Positions 36,001 through 44,943 of a DNA stretch of 64,000 nt are shown one piece after another. The notes beneath the pieces are model-generated. The model was not told the origin of the DNA and searched no databases. It saw nothing but the letters and a program-made list of their open reading frames with translations. Location of the stretch: contig CM022946.1 in NCBI GenBank assembly GCA_012931725.1, forward strand, positions 47,372,170-47,436,169. The letters run 5' to 3'. Position 1 is the first letter of the stretch. Each line of letters opens with the position of its first letter. The stretch comes from Litsea cubeba. Its lineage: Eukaryota; Streptophyta; Magnoliopsida; Laurales; Lauraceae. Made by a program: the position numbers and the translations under genes.

Positions 36001-36187
36001 GGATGCTCTCTTCAGATTTACCGGATGGTTTGTTTTCTTCCGGTGATTGTTGAGGAGCTTTGCCTTTATCTTTCTGGAGATTTTCGGCAAAGGATGCTGT
36101 ATGCTTTTCCTCTTCTTCTTTTTCACCTTCATACATGTGAGTCTGCGAAGTGGATTTCTTTACCTTTGAAGGGTTTTCTGTCCGCAA
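32870..36187 (-). CDS. pol: pol ORF, copy B: G-patch, RT, RNase H, second (archaeal-type) RNase H
   Basis: A 1,105-residue open frame. Residues about 185-225 resemble a G-patch (A-x-x-I-M-K-K-M-G-Y...G-L-G). An acidic linker follows, then RT at about 450-640 with FMDGFSGYNQI and the catalytic C-Y-V-D-D at 610-614. The first RNase H is at about 720-860 and the second, archaeal-type RNase H at about 900-1035 (starting D-M-Y-F-D-G-A, with N-N-A-A-E-Y). The double RNase H is diagnostic of the Tat lineage. The last 50 residues or so are out of frame because of the one-base deletion near 33050. The ORF overlaps the protease frame by 59 nt in another register, so translation of RT needs a frame change or splicing. 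Confidence 0.9.
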   Translation of the reverse strand: MRTENPSKVKKSTSQTHMYEGEKEEEEKHTASFAENLQKDKGKAPQQSPEENKPSGKSEESIQTPFIISLKPSKPLVITTKAKKAKQKPGGKFVVSFVSIIQDTDSDSEPEDDTSSSQVDTQQVQPALTPMETTSDIEDPTSASFVVPATSTKEKPIFFHRSDASSSNSLLEPFQNKGTPQLSLYSSVAQAIMKKMGYDAQNPVGLGEGRGILTPLGPVLTKSQLEDWRLYGYVEKSSHGLGYDPDTPLRQLTQRLKSQYTDQASTSQVHEDIDLPGYLFDESPDKDPGSSSNWHDFSENEEELSDGTDVWTSDPEEPSSPKEVAYFDSVSTGDLDHLIASLGKITDQEDPWKGTKPWSGNALETPEGFVELEASENIVEEPPSNLPTEDPVQKIDLGTPDNPRPVFISKNIKDDELPEYIAFLREFVDCFAWSYAEMPGLDPKIAVHKLNLQEDIKPVKQGQRRFRPDVMDKIEQEVQKLKSIGFIREEQHPEWLANIVPVTKKNGQIRVCIDYRDLNGACPKDEFPLPIPEVMIDNTCGFERMTFMDGFSGYNQIKMHPENEKHTSFRTPFGVYCYTVMPFGLKNAGATYQRAMMKIFQDMQHKTVECYVDDLAVKSKRKEDHLENLREVFLRLRKHKLRMNPLKCFFGVSSGKFLGFLVRKAGIELDPIKVKAILEMPSPRTLRELKGLQGRLAYIRRFISNLSGKCRPFSRLMKKGVNFVWDADCEAAFQDIKSYLTKPPVLAAPTTGKPFILYTRALDHSLGALLTQENDQRKEAALYYLSRMLVGAEHRYSPVEKECLAVMFAVQKLRHYLLSNTVYLVSRVNLLKVLVTKAGSLNARLAKWSILLSQFDIRYVPQKAIKGQALADFLAEHPLPKDSPLRDDLPDEPVYNVETFSQSASWDMYFDGATRTDEKRQLISGVGILFVSPDKYMIPHAFSLLEPCTNNAAEYQALILGLELAIESGITTLEVFGDSQLIVNQINQKFEVRKPDLLPYYNKAQSLLQKFDICHITHIRRGENIRADALAGLAASMAIQEGENMQSQCAKGESFLLLTHIKQLLNATKWSEVGFQSFKLQLATGGIRSLITLCSESYLKIQKNG

Positions 36188-36914
36188 AGACTCGATGTAT
36201 CATGCCGTCGTCGCCAACAAACTTGATGCATTGATGTAGAGTTGAAGGGACAACACCATTCTCGTGGATCCAAGGGCGTCCGAGAAGGATGTTGTAGCAT
36301 GAAGGGGTCTTTATTGCATACACTGTGACCTCAGAGATAAGATCACCTATCTGCAATTTGAACCTGATTTTGCCGATAGGCCTTTGAGTACTCCCATCGT
36401 ATCCAAAGATAGATACAGATGTGTGGCTTAGTTTGCTGGGTGGGATGCCCAACTCTTCAAGAGCCGATGTGGAGATGAGGTTGAGTGCAGAACCTGGGTC
36501 GATCTGAACTCTATGCATAGGCATTTCCTTGATATACCCTGTGAAGTACAGGGGTCGGTTATGCCTGGTTTCGCCAAGTAGGAGGTCATCCTTTGTGAAG
36601 GCGATGGTTGCACTGGCTGCTTTTTTAACCGAGAGGCATTCAATGCATGATCCCTCAGTTTTCTTCTTTTCTCCCTTTGAGGAGGCTTCTGAGTTTTTGA
36701 CCCGGTAATCCATTTCAATTTGGAGGACTTGCGGGGCATGTTTGTCGACATCCTCATTCAGCTTTTGTAATTCCGAAATGAGATTATCACGAGTGTGCGG
36801 AGACATTCGCAACAAATCTAGGATGTGCAGACGTGCAGGTATGTGCTTGAAGTGTTCAATCAAGTCATACTTGAAAGCCTCCTTAGGGCCTGCATGTTCA
36901 TCATTGTTTGCCAC
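36129..36914 (-). CDS. pro: Aspartic protease ORF, copy B
   Basis: About 260 codons lie between gag and the RT frame. The active-site motif is D-P-G-S-A-L-N-L-I at about residues 139-147, and a second conserved block I-L-L-G-R-P-W-I lies downstream, as in plant Ty3/gypsy proteases. The frame has no ATG at its start. It overlaps the gag stop by 14 nt and is in the +1 register relative to gag. It is probably reached by frameshifting or by splicing. The corresponding region is absent from copy A. Confidence 0.85.
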   Translation of the reverse strand: MANNDEHAGPKEAFKYDLIEHFKHIPARLHILDLLRMSPHTRDNLISELQKLNEDVDKHAPQVLQIEMDYRVKNSEASSKGEKKKTEGSCIECLSVKKAASATIAFTKDDLLLGETRHNRPLYFTGYIKEMPMHRVQIDPGSALNLISTSALEELGIPPSKLSHTSVSIFGYDGSTQRPIGKIRFKLQIGDLISEVTVYAIKTPSCYNILLGRPWIHENGVVPSTLHQCIKFVGDDGMIHRVFADRKPFKGKEIHFADSHV

Positions 36915-39900
36915 TAGGGGCGCTTACAACATCTTTTCCCGAAGGATTTACATATGTAAAGGAAGATTGGTTGTAATTTTTGTGGTAGTCCCGGCCAGAG
37001 CGGGTGCCTCTACCAACTTCGAGAGCTTCTTGAGAAGGGTCTTCGTTTGGAAGATTGTCTTCAGGATCAAGAGGCTGTCGTTTTTCATTTGCTGAGGATG
37101 TATCAGCAGCAGAGTTACCATCCTCAGTGATTGTGTTGCATGGAGCATTTTCCGGGAACAAGTCCTGAACAGCATCCAGCAATCTTTCTTCTTCGTTGAC
37201 TAATTCATCGTCCCAAGCATCAATGGCTGGGAATTCTTCAGTCAGGAAGGGTGTGAACTTTGAAGTCACAGTCTCAGGAGAATAAACCTGAGAGGGTGTC
37301 ATCTCAGTGAAAGTCACATGAGACGAGGTGGCTCCAGAAGATATATTGCTAGGCGTCGCCGGAGTGTAAGTGCTCTCATCAGACGATGCTTCGGAAGAGC
37401 TATAATCCCGAATTATCACATTACAGGAAGCTCTGACGGGAGACGTTGCCTGATCGGAGTCAGACTCATCCTCGGATGTGAGAGGATCGTCTATCCAGCA
37501 ATTTTCTCCATTTTCAGGAGTTAAGGGAGGATGTACCTGGTGGTCTTCAAGGACTTCAGGCTCTGGATTGCGAGGAGGCTCGTTGACGCGTTCTTGCTCT
37601 TGTTCTAGAGCGAGTCGCTGCAAGATCCTTGCATATTCTTCAAGATCAGGTATGGGAGCCGGATCTTCTTCTTCATCATCTCTTTGTGGCTCAACATTGT
37701 TGATTTCCACTGGAGTAATGAGAGGTGCTGGGTCAGCAGCATTTTCTTGTACAGCTTCTTGGTCTTCTTCATCATCAGACCAGGATCCTTGTGGCTGTAG
37801 GGGGTTATACCAGATTACTGGCATAAGATGAGACTCAGGAACCCATTCCTCATCGGAGAGATATTCTCCTGTTTCAAGGGACTCTTCCCACTCATCTGTG
37901 TAGTTGGATTCGAATCCATTATCGGTGTCGCTGGACTCGTATCCATCAATGGAGAATCCAACTACCGAATTGCAAGAGTATGATGCCTCCTGCATGGCTT
38001 CTTTGAATTGAGGTGGCATGAAATCACTGAGAGTGAATTTCCTTACCCCCTTTGAAGTCTCTGGAAGGGATGTTTTTGTTACCTCCAGTGAAGCGGTAGA
38101 GGAAGCCTCTGCCTTTTCTTTGACCTCTAGTTTTGGCTGGGTCTTCTCTTGCCGTTTGAGCTTGAGGAGATGTTTCCTAGCCTGCCTTCGCTGTTGAGCT
38201 GTAGGCTTTGTTTTCACGACCTCCCAATTTTCATCTTCCAGGAGATCGGGATGTACCCATATCGGTTGTCCGTCTGGTGTCGGGTAAGGAACCAGTTGTT
38301 CGGACGCTTCGATTGAGTTTATCACCTTGAAGGAAGTAGTGATCTTCTTCTTCGGTGATCTTAATGTTTGTCCACATGTCACCATGTTGATGGAGGCAGA
38401 CCCATAGTTTTTGTCAAAGGTGATGACTCCGTTTTTCCACATCTCATTTATTTTCTCTCTCACAACGAAGCATTGATTGAGAGGATGCGAGATCATCTGG
38501 TGGTATGGACAGTACCGAGGATCGTTGGTTTTGCCAACATCACCCGGTCTTTTTGGTTCAGGCAAGGTGAGCTTGCCGTTTGCCACAAGAGCCCCGAAGA
38601 TTTCATCAACATCTTCATCAAACGGGTATTTCTTCTCTACTCGTTCTTTGAAGGCGTCTGAGAGTTCAGGTCTCTTACCAACAGCTTTGTTTTCAGCTTT
38701 CTTTGGTGGCTGAGGAGCTGACTTGGTCTGCACATTGAGGACCTCTTTCTTCTTTGGTTTAGAGGTTGCAATGGCGGTTGGCTCTTTTCTTGATGATTTC
38801 TGACTGTTGAGGTCTTTAATCACCGTTTCAGCTTCCATGGAAGCTTCTAGGAGTTCTCCCAGGTTTTTTGATTTGTTGCCGATGATCATGGAGCGGATTC
38901 TGGCTCTCATGTTGTTTCGGCAGATGTCAACTAGCGACGCTTGTGGCAATACATCAGAGCATTTGTATGCCATTGCTTTCCACTTGTGAATGAAGTCATA
39001 TGTTGATTCATTCTCCCCCTGTTTTAGGCTGCAGAGCTGAGCCATAGTAGCGGGATGATCTTCACCTTTGAAGTGAGTGAGGAAGCGTGTCTCTAGCATG
39101 GCCCAGTTTTGGATTGAGTCCTCCGGCAGAGTGGAGTACCAATCGAAGGCCGTACCTTTTAGGGTACTTGCAAAGAGGCGGATCTTGAGTGCATCTTGAT
39201 CCGCGATAGCTCCCGTCAGGATCTTGAAGTGGATGACGTGCTGTCTGGCTGATCCTTTCCCCGTATATGTTTGGAGAGTAGGATGCTTAAATTTGGTGGG
39301 GAACGGGACCGAGTCCATCCATAAGGGATATGGTGGCTTGATCCCATGCTCCTTGAGTATATCCTCTTCTTTTGCTTTGGCGAGGATACCGTCTACGTCC
39401 TTTTTGGTAAGGGCGCGTGACTCATTTTCTTCTCTATTTACCTCGTCGTCTTGATGATTCGGAGGAGGTTCATTGTTCGCCTGATTTTGGAAGGCGAGGA
39501 GAAGGTTTTCCATCAGAGTTTCAATCCTCTGCTGGCCCTGTTCCAACTGCTGGATGCGGGTGATCGCATCTTCTGGAGGTGGATTGCGGGGTGGTGGCTC
39601 AGAATTTGTAGCCAAGACATTCATCCTTCGTGATTCGAACGAAGAAACTGTCCTGGTGACTGAGCTGGGGCTCATTCTTTTTGAAGAGGAGCTTGAGGAA
39701 GGATCACTCTGCTGTCCTTTGCTTGAAGGAGCAGGGGATTCTTCTGAATGTCTTCTTGTCCTGGAGACGCTGCGGGTCATTGGACGTCGGACATGGATTT
39801 TTGTTGCTGATTTTTGGCGCCTTCTGGTTTTTCCAACCATATGGACGGCAACAACTTGGTTGGGTCTTTCTTTTTCGACCCATTTAGGAGAGACTTGAAG

Positions 39901-40734
39901 TGTGGGAGGCTGGGTCCTTTGCTTCTCTAGTCTCTTTTGTCGGTATGACGCGCGGCGGCGTATACGACGAGCAATTTGAGCTTCGGTCAGCTCTGACTGG
40001 GCTTTGACGATGAAGGATGTGCTCCCTCGGGCGCAGCAGCCGAGCCTGTCTTCTTTGTAGCTGGGCAAGGACAGGATGCGAACCCTATCCTTCGCCAGTT
40101 GCAGCGAAGCTTTGAATTTTTGAAGTTCGGCCCCTGTAGATATGAAGGGTCGAACTGCAGGTTTGTAGGCCTTAGCAGGTGCTTGTGGAGGCCTTGTGAT
40201 GCATGACTTGATTTTGGGCTTGTAGGAACAAGCCGGCTCATGCTGGGATGACTTGGGAGTCAGGTTTGAGATGGGTCTCTCCTCTTTCATGTAAGCAAGA
40301 GGGTAGAACTGGTTCTCTTTGAGTGGGGCCAGGTATGCTGGCTTGGTGGATGTTTGGGACCTTCTCTGTTTTGGTGAAGGTTTTGGGGACCAAGTCTTGG
40401 AGTAGACCTGGTTGTTTGCAGGTTGAGGCTTCGTGGGGCTGCCACGGGCTTCAGGCCTTCTGGTGCTCGCCTTTGGTGTCATGGTAGTGACACGTTGAGA
40501 GGCGAGTTTCTGCTTCTTGGAGGGAGCAGTTTGTTCCTCAGGAAGTGGGAATGGTCCCAGCGTCCCAAAGACGATAGTCCGGGGAGTCGAGGTCGACCCG
40601 GAGTTCAGAGAGTTGCCGAGGGAGTTGACACTTCGGCAGCTGATGGGGCGCTTGTAGGTGCGCGTGGTTTGCTTCTGTTGAAGCATGAGTTGGTGCTTGT
40701 TTTCATCGAAAGTAATGGTTAGTGAAGCTGCCAT
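36901..40734 (-). CDS. gag: gag, copy B, full length
   Basis: 1,277 residues from the ATG at 40734 (M-A-A-S-L); the frame is open 12 codons further upstream, with another ATG at 40770. It builds the virus-like particle. The first ~290 residues are basic, Pro/Ser/Arg-rich and low complexity. A retrotransposon gag domain follows in the middle. A degenerate zinc knuckle C-P-Y-H...H-x4-C lies downstream, then a long acidic C-terminal third. The size is about two to three times that of an ordinary plant gypsy gag. No stop or frameshift is seen. It ends in GGC AAA CAA TGA, overlapping the protease frame. Confidence 0.92.
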   Translation of the reverse strand: MAASLTITFDENKHQLMLQQKQTTRTYKRPISCRSVNSLGNSLNSGSTSTPRTIVFGTLGPFPLPEEQTAPSKKQKLASQRVTTMTPKASTRRPEARGSPTKPQPANNQVYSKTWSPKPSPKQRRSQTSTKPAYLAPLKENQFYPLAYMKEERPISNLTPKSSQHEPACSYKPKIKSCITRPPQAPAKAYKPAVRPFISTGAELQKFKASLQLAKDRVRILSLPSYKEDRLGCCARGSTSFIVKAQSELTEAQIARRIRRRASYRQKRLEKQRTQPPTLQVSPKWVEKERPNQVVAVHMVGKTRRRQKSATKIHVRRPMTRSVSRTRRHSEESPAPSSKGQQSDPSSSSSSKRMSPSSVTRTVSSFESRRMNVLATNSEPPPRNPPPEDAITRIQQLEQGQQRIETLMENLLLAFQNQANNEPPPNHQDDEVNREENESRALTKKDVDGILAKAKEEDILKEHGIKPPYPLWMDSVPFPTKFKHPTLQTYTGKGSARQHVIHFKILTGAIADQDALKIRLFASTLKGTAFDWYSTLPEDSIQNWAMLETRFLTHFKGEDHPATMAQLCSLKQGENESTYDFIHKWKAMAYKCSDVLPQASLVDICRNNMRARIRSMIIGNKSKNLGELLEASMEAETVIKDLNSQKSSRKEPTAIATSKPKKKEVLNVQTKSAPQPPKKAENKAVGKRPELSDAFKERVEKKYPFDEDVDEIFGALVANGKLTLPEPKRPGDVGKTNDPRYCPYHQMISHPLNQCFVVREKINEMWKNGVITFDKNYGSASINMVTCGQTLRSPKKKITTSFKVINSIEASEQLVPYPTPDGQPIWVHPDLLEDENWEVVKTKPTAQQRRQARKHLLKLKRQEKTQPKLEVKEKAEASSTASLEVTKTSLPETSKGVRKFTLSDFMPPQFKEAMQEASYSCNSVVGFSIDGYESSDTDNGFESNYTDEWEESLETGEYLSDEEWVPESHLMPVIWYNPLQPQGSWSDDEEDQEAVQENAADPAPLITPVEINNVEPQRDDEEEDPAPIPDLEEYARILQRLALEQEQERVNEPPRNPEPEVLEDHQVHPPLTPENGENCWIDDPLTSEDESDSDQATSPVRASCNVIIRDYSSSEASSDESTYTPATPSNISSGATSSHVTFTEMTPSQVYSPETVTSKFTPFLTEEFPAIDAWDDELVNEEERLLDAVQDLFPENAPCNTITEDGNSAADTSSANEKRQPLDPEDNLPNEDPSQEALEVGRGTRSGRDYHKNYNQSSFTYVNPSGKDVVSAPSGKQ

Positions 40735-40740
40735 TGTTAG

Positions 40741-41261
40741 TTTTCGAAAATTTCTGAAACAAGACCACATCCATTAGTAATCACAAGAATATAATGATCA
40801 TAAATGGGAAGTTCTATGGTTTCGTCTTTTCAAATTGCTCGAGGTAGATGACCCAAGCAATATGAGGAAGGCAAAATGCCATAGAGGGTACAATTGTTCT
40901 GATCGCAGGTATGGTAAGCCCAGAATGGGCATCCCAGTGACTGCTAGAAGCAATTGTGAACTTAAATTCGACTTATCGAGAAGCAGAGCTTGCTCGAGGT
41001 AAGAAGAATATAAAGTTGGAGTTACAGATGTGCCGGTCGCAATACAGTAGACCCTGAAAGGGCGTACTAGTACCGCTAGACACAAATGTTTTGAGACCGC
41101 ATCTATGAGATGAGATTCTCTGTTTTGAAAGGTCAAGATTGGATTCATCAAAGAGAGCAGATGGTGTTCCAATCTGAACACGGGCTCAGCGATATCCGTG
41201 AGCGCCAGTGCTCAGAAAGGAGAAGACCAAGATTTCTCTAATCTAAACCCAAAATGACGGA

Positions 41262-41293
<32 letters not shown>

Positions 41294-42555
41294 TCCTTTT
41301 TTTTTATTTTATTATTATTTTTTATTTATTTTTTTTATTATTTTTTTTTAAGATTTTTTTTTGAATTTTTTTTTATTTTTTATTTTTATTTTAAATTTTA
41401 TTTTAAAAATTTTATTTTTGAAAAAAATTTATTTAAAAGACGAGAGAGTACACATAGGCCTCCTAACCCGGTCTTATGAAATCTTGATTGATAGAATTGC
41501 CCCCAGGTAAGGGTAGGATTACTTAATGAACCCGTTTGGAGGACCCTTGCCTAGAACAGTCAAGCTGTCTCCACACTCTTGACAAGGCTTTTCTTTGAAT
41601 CAATCATGATCAAAGAACACAGTTGGTTTAACCTTAGTGGTCTATGTCTTTTTTCTTTTTTTTATATATATATATATTTTTTTTTTATGAATTCATCGAA
41701 GAGAAACCATGGCCCAAAACCTTAGTCGAACAGGCTCAACATTTCTGCAAGCGCGATGAACGATAGGAACGGATCAAGGTTTCTCAATTTTGAATCCAAA
41801 TTGAGAAATCTAAAATTTTTTGTTTTTTTATATATATATATATTTTAAGATTTTTAATGAACTCATCGAAGAGAAACAATGGCCCAAAACCTTAGTCGAA
41901 CAGGCTCAACATTTCTGCAAGCGCGATGAACGATAGGAACGGATCAAGGTTTCTCAATTTTGAATCCAAATTGAAAAATCTGATTTTTTTTTGTTTTTTT
42001 ATATATATATATATTTTTAAGATTTTTAATGAACTCATCGAAGAGAAACAATGGCCCAAAACCTTAGTCGAACAGGCTCAACATTTCTGCAAGCGCGATG
42101 AACGATAGGAACGGATCAAGGTTTCTCAATTTTGAATCCAAATTGAGAAATCTGAATTTTTTTTGTTTTTATATATATATATATATATATTTTTTTAAGA
42201 TTTTTAATGAACTCATCGAAGAGAAACAATGGCCCAAAACCTTAGTCGAACAGGCTCAACATTTCTGCAAGCGCGATGAACGATAGGAACGGATCAAGGT
42301 TTCTCAATTTTGAATCCAAACTGAGAAATCTAAATTTTTATTTTTTTTTTTGTTTTTGAAAAGAGAAAGAGTGGAAATAAATTCAAAGAATTAAAAAATT
42401 TCCAAAAAATCTCATCTCATTTTTTTAGATGCGGAATCCAACATAGGCCACCAATTATAAAGTAGCCAAGGAATCGAGAAAAGAAATATAAGCATAGAGC
42501 AAAATATATGATATGCAAATATTTCATTTCTAGCATCGTGTTCTCAAATAAACGA
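40741..42555 (-). other. 5' leader of copy B between primer-binding site and gag
   Basis: A 1.8-kb untranslated leader. From the primer-binding site toward gag it holds the tandem repeat at 41691-42340, a block at about 41450-41640 that resembles the leader of element C, a low-complexity A/T stretch (41260-41430), and about 500 bp of ordinary sequence. A 127-codon open frame at 40798-41181 has no recognisable domain. Confidence 0.7.
41691..42345 (-). repeat. Four tandem ~172-bp repeats in the leader of copy B
   Basis: Units start at 41691, 41861, 42033 and 42211, spacing 170, 172 and 178 bp. Each carries TCATCGAAGAGAAAC, AGGCTCAACATTTCTGCAAG and GGATCAAGGTTTCTCAATTT, then an A/T stretch with a (TA)n run of variable length. 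Units are nearly identical except in the A/T part, so the expansion is recent. Confidence 0.92.
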
Positions 42556-42573
42556 GTCCCACCGGGTGTGCCA
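42556..42573 (-). other. Primer-binding site, copy B
   Basis: On the - strand, three bases after the LTR end, the sequence reads TGGCACACCCGGTGGGAC. It begins with the TGG expected to pair with a tRNA CCA end. The complement CGAGTCCCACCGGGTGTG looks like a T-arm plus acceptor stem, somewhat like tRNA-Arg. I cannot assign the tRNA. Confidence 0.7.
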
Positions 42574-42576
42574 GCT

Positions 42577-44938
42577 TGATGGACCGCGCTCCCGGATGCC
42601 CGGGTTCCTACCGAGGTCGGCGGACGTGGGAGTCCGTTTGGTTCCGACCCTTTCGTAACCAGGGGGCGAGGGGGGCGTGCATCAACATTTCTTTTTTTTG
42701 TGGGTGTGCCAGATTTTCTATTTTTACTTGGAATTGCAAGTGGTGATCCGGAGATCAACCTTCGCAAGTAAAAAGGAAATCAACTTCTTTCAAGTTTTCC
42801 ATTGCACATATATTTAAGAAAAGAGACATTTTTCTTAGTTTGCCGTGAAAGGCGATTTTTCTGGCATTTATAGCCGATTTTGGCGTTTATAGCCGATTTT
42901 TGGCGTTTATAGCCGATTTTGGCGTTTATAGCCGATTTACAATCCTTATCAACAATGAAAGACAAGAATTGTGATTTTTGTCTCTTTTAAAAAAATACAA
43001 ACTACAATGAAAATCAAGAAAAGGAGGATCTAACTTCTCAGGAGATTGTGAGGGACCCGTTTAGATTGACGGTCGCAAGCCATATGTGGGCTTCGCCATC
43101 ATCCATGCAGATGAGAACAGAGGATGCTATTGATTCGCTTGGCTTGGCTATATCCTCAGGTTTTTAGAGGACAAAGACCAAAAGGAGGTCCTATGTCCAA
43201 TAAAAAGCCGAGTAGACGGGCTGAAAAGCCATGTCTAAGCCATTGGAGGCAGGAGGAGAAGGCAAGGACCTTGGGGGGGGGGGGTACCCCCCAATGGACT
43301 TTTGTCACCTTGTTGCGGTGGCCGGTGTAGAACTTCCGCAGAGTTTTCTCTCTTTTTCCTTTCTCTGGATTTCTGTGCTTCTGTCTGTGATTTTCGTTGT
43401 CTGTCTGCTGTCTCTGATGTTTCTGATGTTTCTGATGTCTGTCTGCTGTCTGCTTTTCTTCTTGGAGAGCTCTCCTATTTATAGGCTTTTAGGTAGCCTT
43501 TTAGGAGGGTTTATGGGCTTTTATTGTCATTAAGCCGCATAATGGGAGGAGTTACAAAATTGAATTGTTTATTTTGTAACTCCTTTTTCTTGGCTTCTGA
43601 TTGGCCGGAGGAGATTGAGGGCATTTAATCGCCTTTAATCGCCATGATAGGAGGAGTTTCATGGATTAAATGCCATGAATCTCTTGACTTGTAACTCCCG
43701 AATGCTTGCTTCTGATTGGGCCGTCCAAAGAAATGGATTAATGACTGTAATAAAGCTAGTCAATTAATCGCATTAAGTGGTCGCCGAGCAGCTGAAGAGT
43801 CGCGGGCCGTGCCACGTCTTTTGGGATTCTTCTGTCGATGATCATCGATGGATCTTCATGTAGATCGACATCAGATGACCATGTAATTTCAGGTGTTTGT
43901 TGCCAACAGCGGGTCGGTGCCATCTGTCCTGTCGATTTCTCGATCGGTCGGGTAGAAAGCACACTTTTTTTGGTTGATCGGGTGGCGATCAATATTGTTT
44001 TCGATACTTTTGATGATTGACCCGTGTTTTGGACGGATGTCAGAGGACTTGGTGTCTCAAAAGCATGAATTTTGGAAAGTACCAGAGGCTGGGCTCCTCG
44101 AATCGCGAAAAAACGACGAAAACCGGGGTTTCCGGGGCTTTCCCGGCGACCTCGGGTTCCAAGGTCGCCGGCGACCCTGGCCCAGGGTCGCAGGGGTCTG
44201 CGACCCTGGGGGGGTTTTCCCCCTTTCGTGTCCCGTTTTGCGTCCGCTTTTGCTGTTTTTCGATTCTTTTTTCTTCTGTACTTTTCCTTGACATTTTGAC
44301 CATTTATTGGCCTAATTTCTTTGTAGGAAACCTGATGAGAACCCTTGCATTTTATTTTTCAAAGTTTCCAATTTCCTGAGAAAGCCGAAGACTTTGTCGC
44401 GCAGAGCTGCCGATTTTCCGTCAGAAGCTGAAACTGGGCCAAACGATGTCGGAATGACCTGAAATTTGGTGTGAAGCCTCCTGAGCAATAAATAAGATCA
44501 ACCATAGGCTTTTGTTTGAGTTTTGAAGCCGTTTGGGGTCCTATCACCTGTAGACTTGCTTTTTATCGCGATGAAGATGTCGCGGTTTTGATGTGCGGTC
44601 AACCGATGTCCGATTGACTTGAAATTTGACAGGGAACCTATTGGAGTCATTTTAAGATGATCCATACGCTCTGTCTTGGAAACCATGGTCCTGGAGAGCT
44701 TTGCCGCCGAGAGGCCTGATTTGGCTGTCGGAGAAGCGAAGTTAGGCCAAATGATTTTGAAATGGCCTGAAACTTCTTGTGTACTCCTCTTTTGGCTGTC
44801 TGGAAGAATCTTGTAGTTTTTTATTTGATTCTGACAAGATTTGATTTTTGGAAGCAGCATTGCCTATTTATGGCAGGTTGCGACTTCATGTAGCTCTTTG
44901 GATCTTGAAAAGGCAAAGTGACATTTTTGGTGTCAACA
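42577..44938 (-). mobile_element. 5' LTR of copy B
   Basis: 2,362 bp, nearly identical to 23270-25642. The TATA box (reverse complement) is at 43476-43483 and should drive the genomic RNA. U5 carries the GGCTATAAACGCC repeat at about 42854-42940. Confidence 0.95.
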
Positions 44939-44943
44939 TAGTG
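44939..44943. other. Target-site duplication of copy B, right
   Basis: TAGTG, matching 23265-23269. Confidence 0.93.

Larger units (their letters stand above)
23270..44938 (-). mobile_element. Full-length Tat-lineage Ty3/gypsy retrotransposon, copy B
   Basis: The element is 21,669 bp and reads on the - strand. The order is 5' LTR (42577-44938), primer-binding site, leader with tandem repeats, gag, protease, G-patch/RT/RNase H/second RNase H, integrase, repeat arrays, antisense gene (on + strand), polypurine tract, 3' LTR (23270-25642). TAGTG flanks both ends. By eye the two LTRs differ at roughly 25-35 positions plus one indel, so the insertion is fairly recent. Gag to RNase H look intact apart from two frame changes. 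Integrase has one frameshift and one nonsense codon. Confidence 0.96.

Noticed and set aside
40798..41181. 127-codon open frame in the leader of copy B
   Set aside because: No recognisable domain and no second copy to compare, since copy A starts downstream. Kept only as a note in the leader entry.
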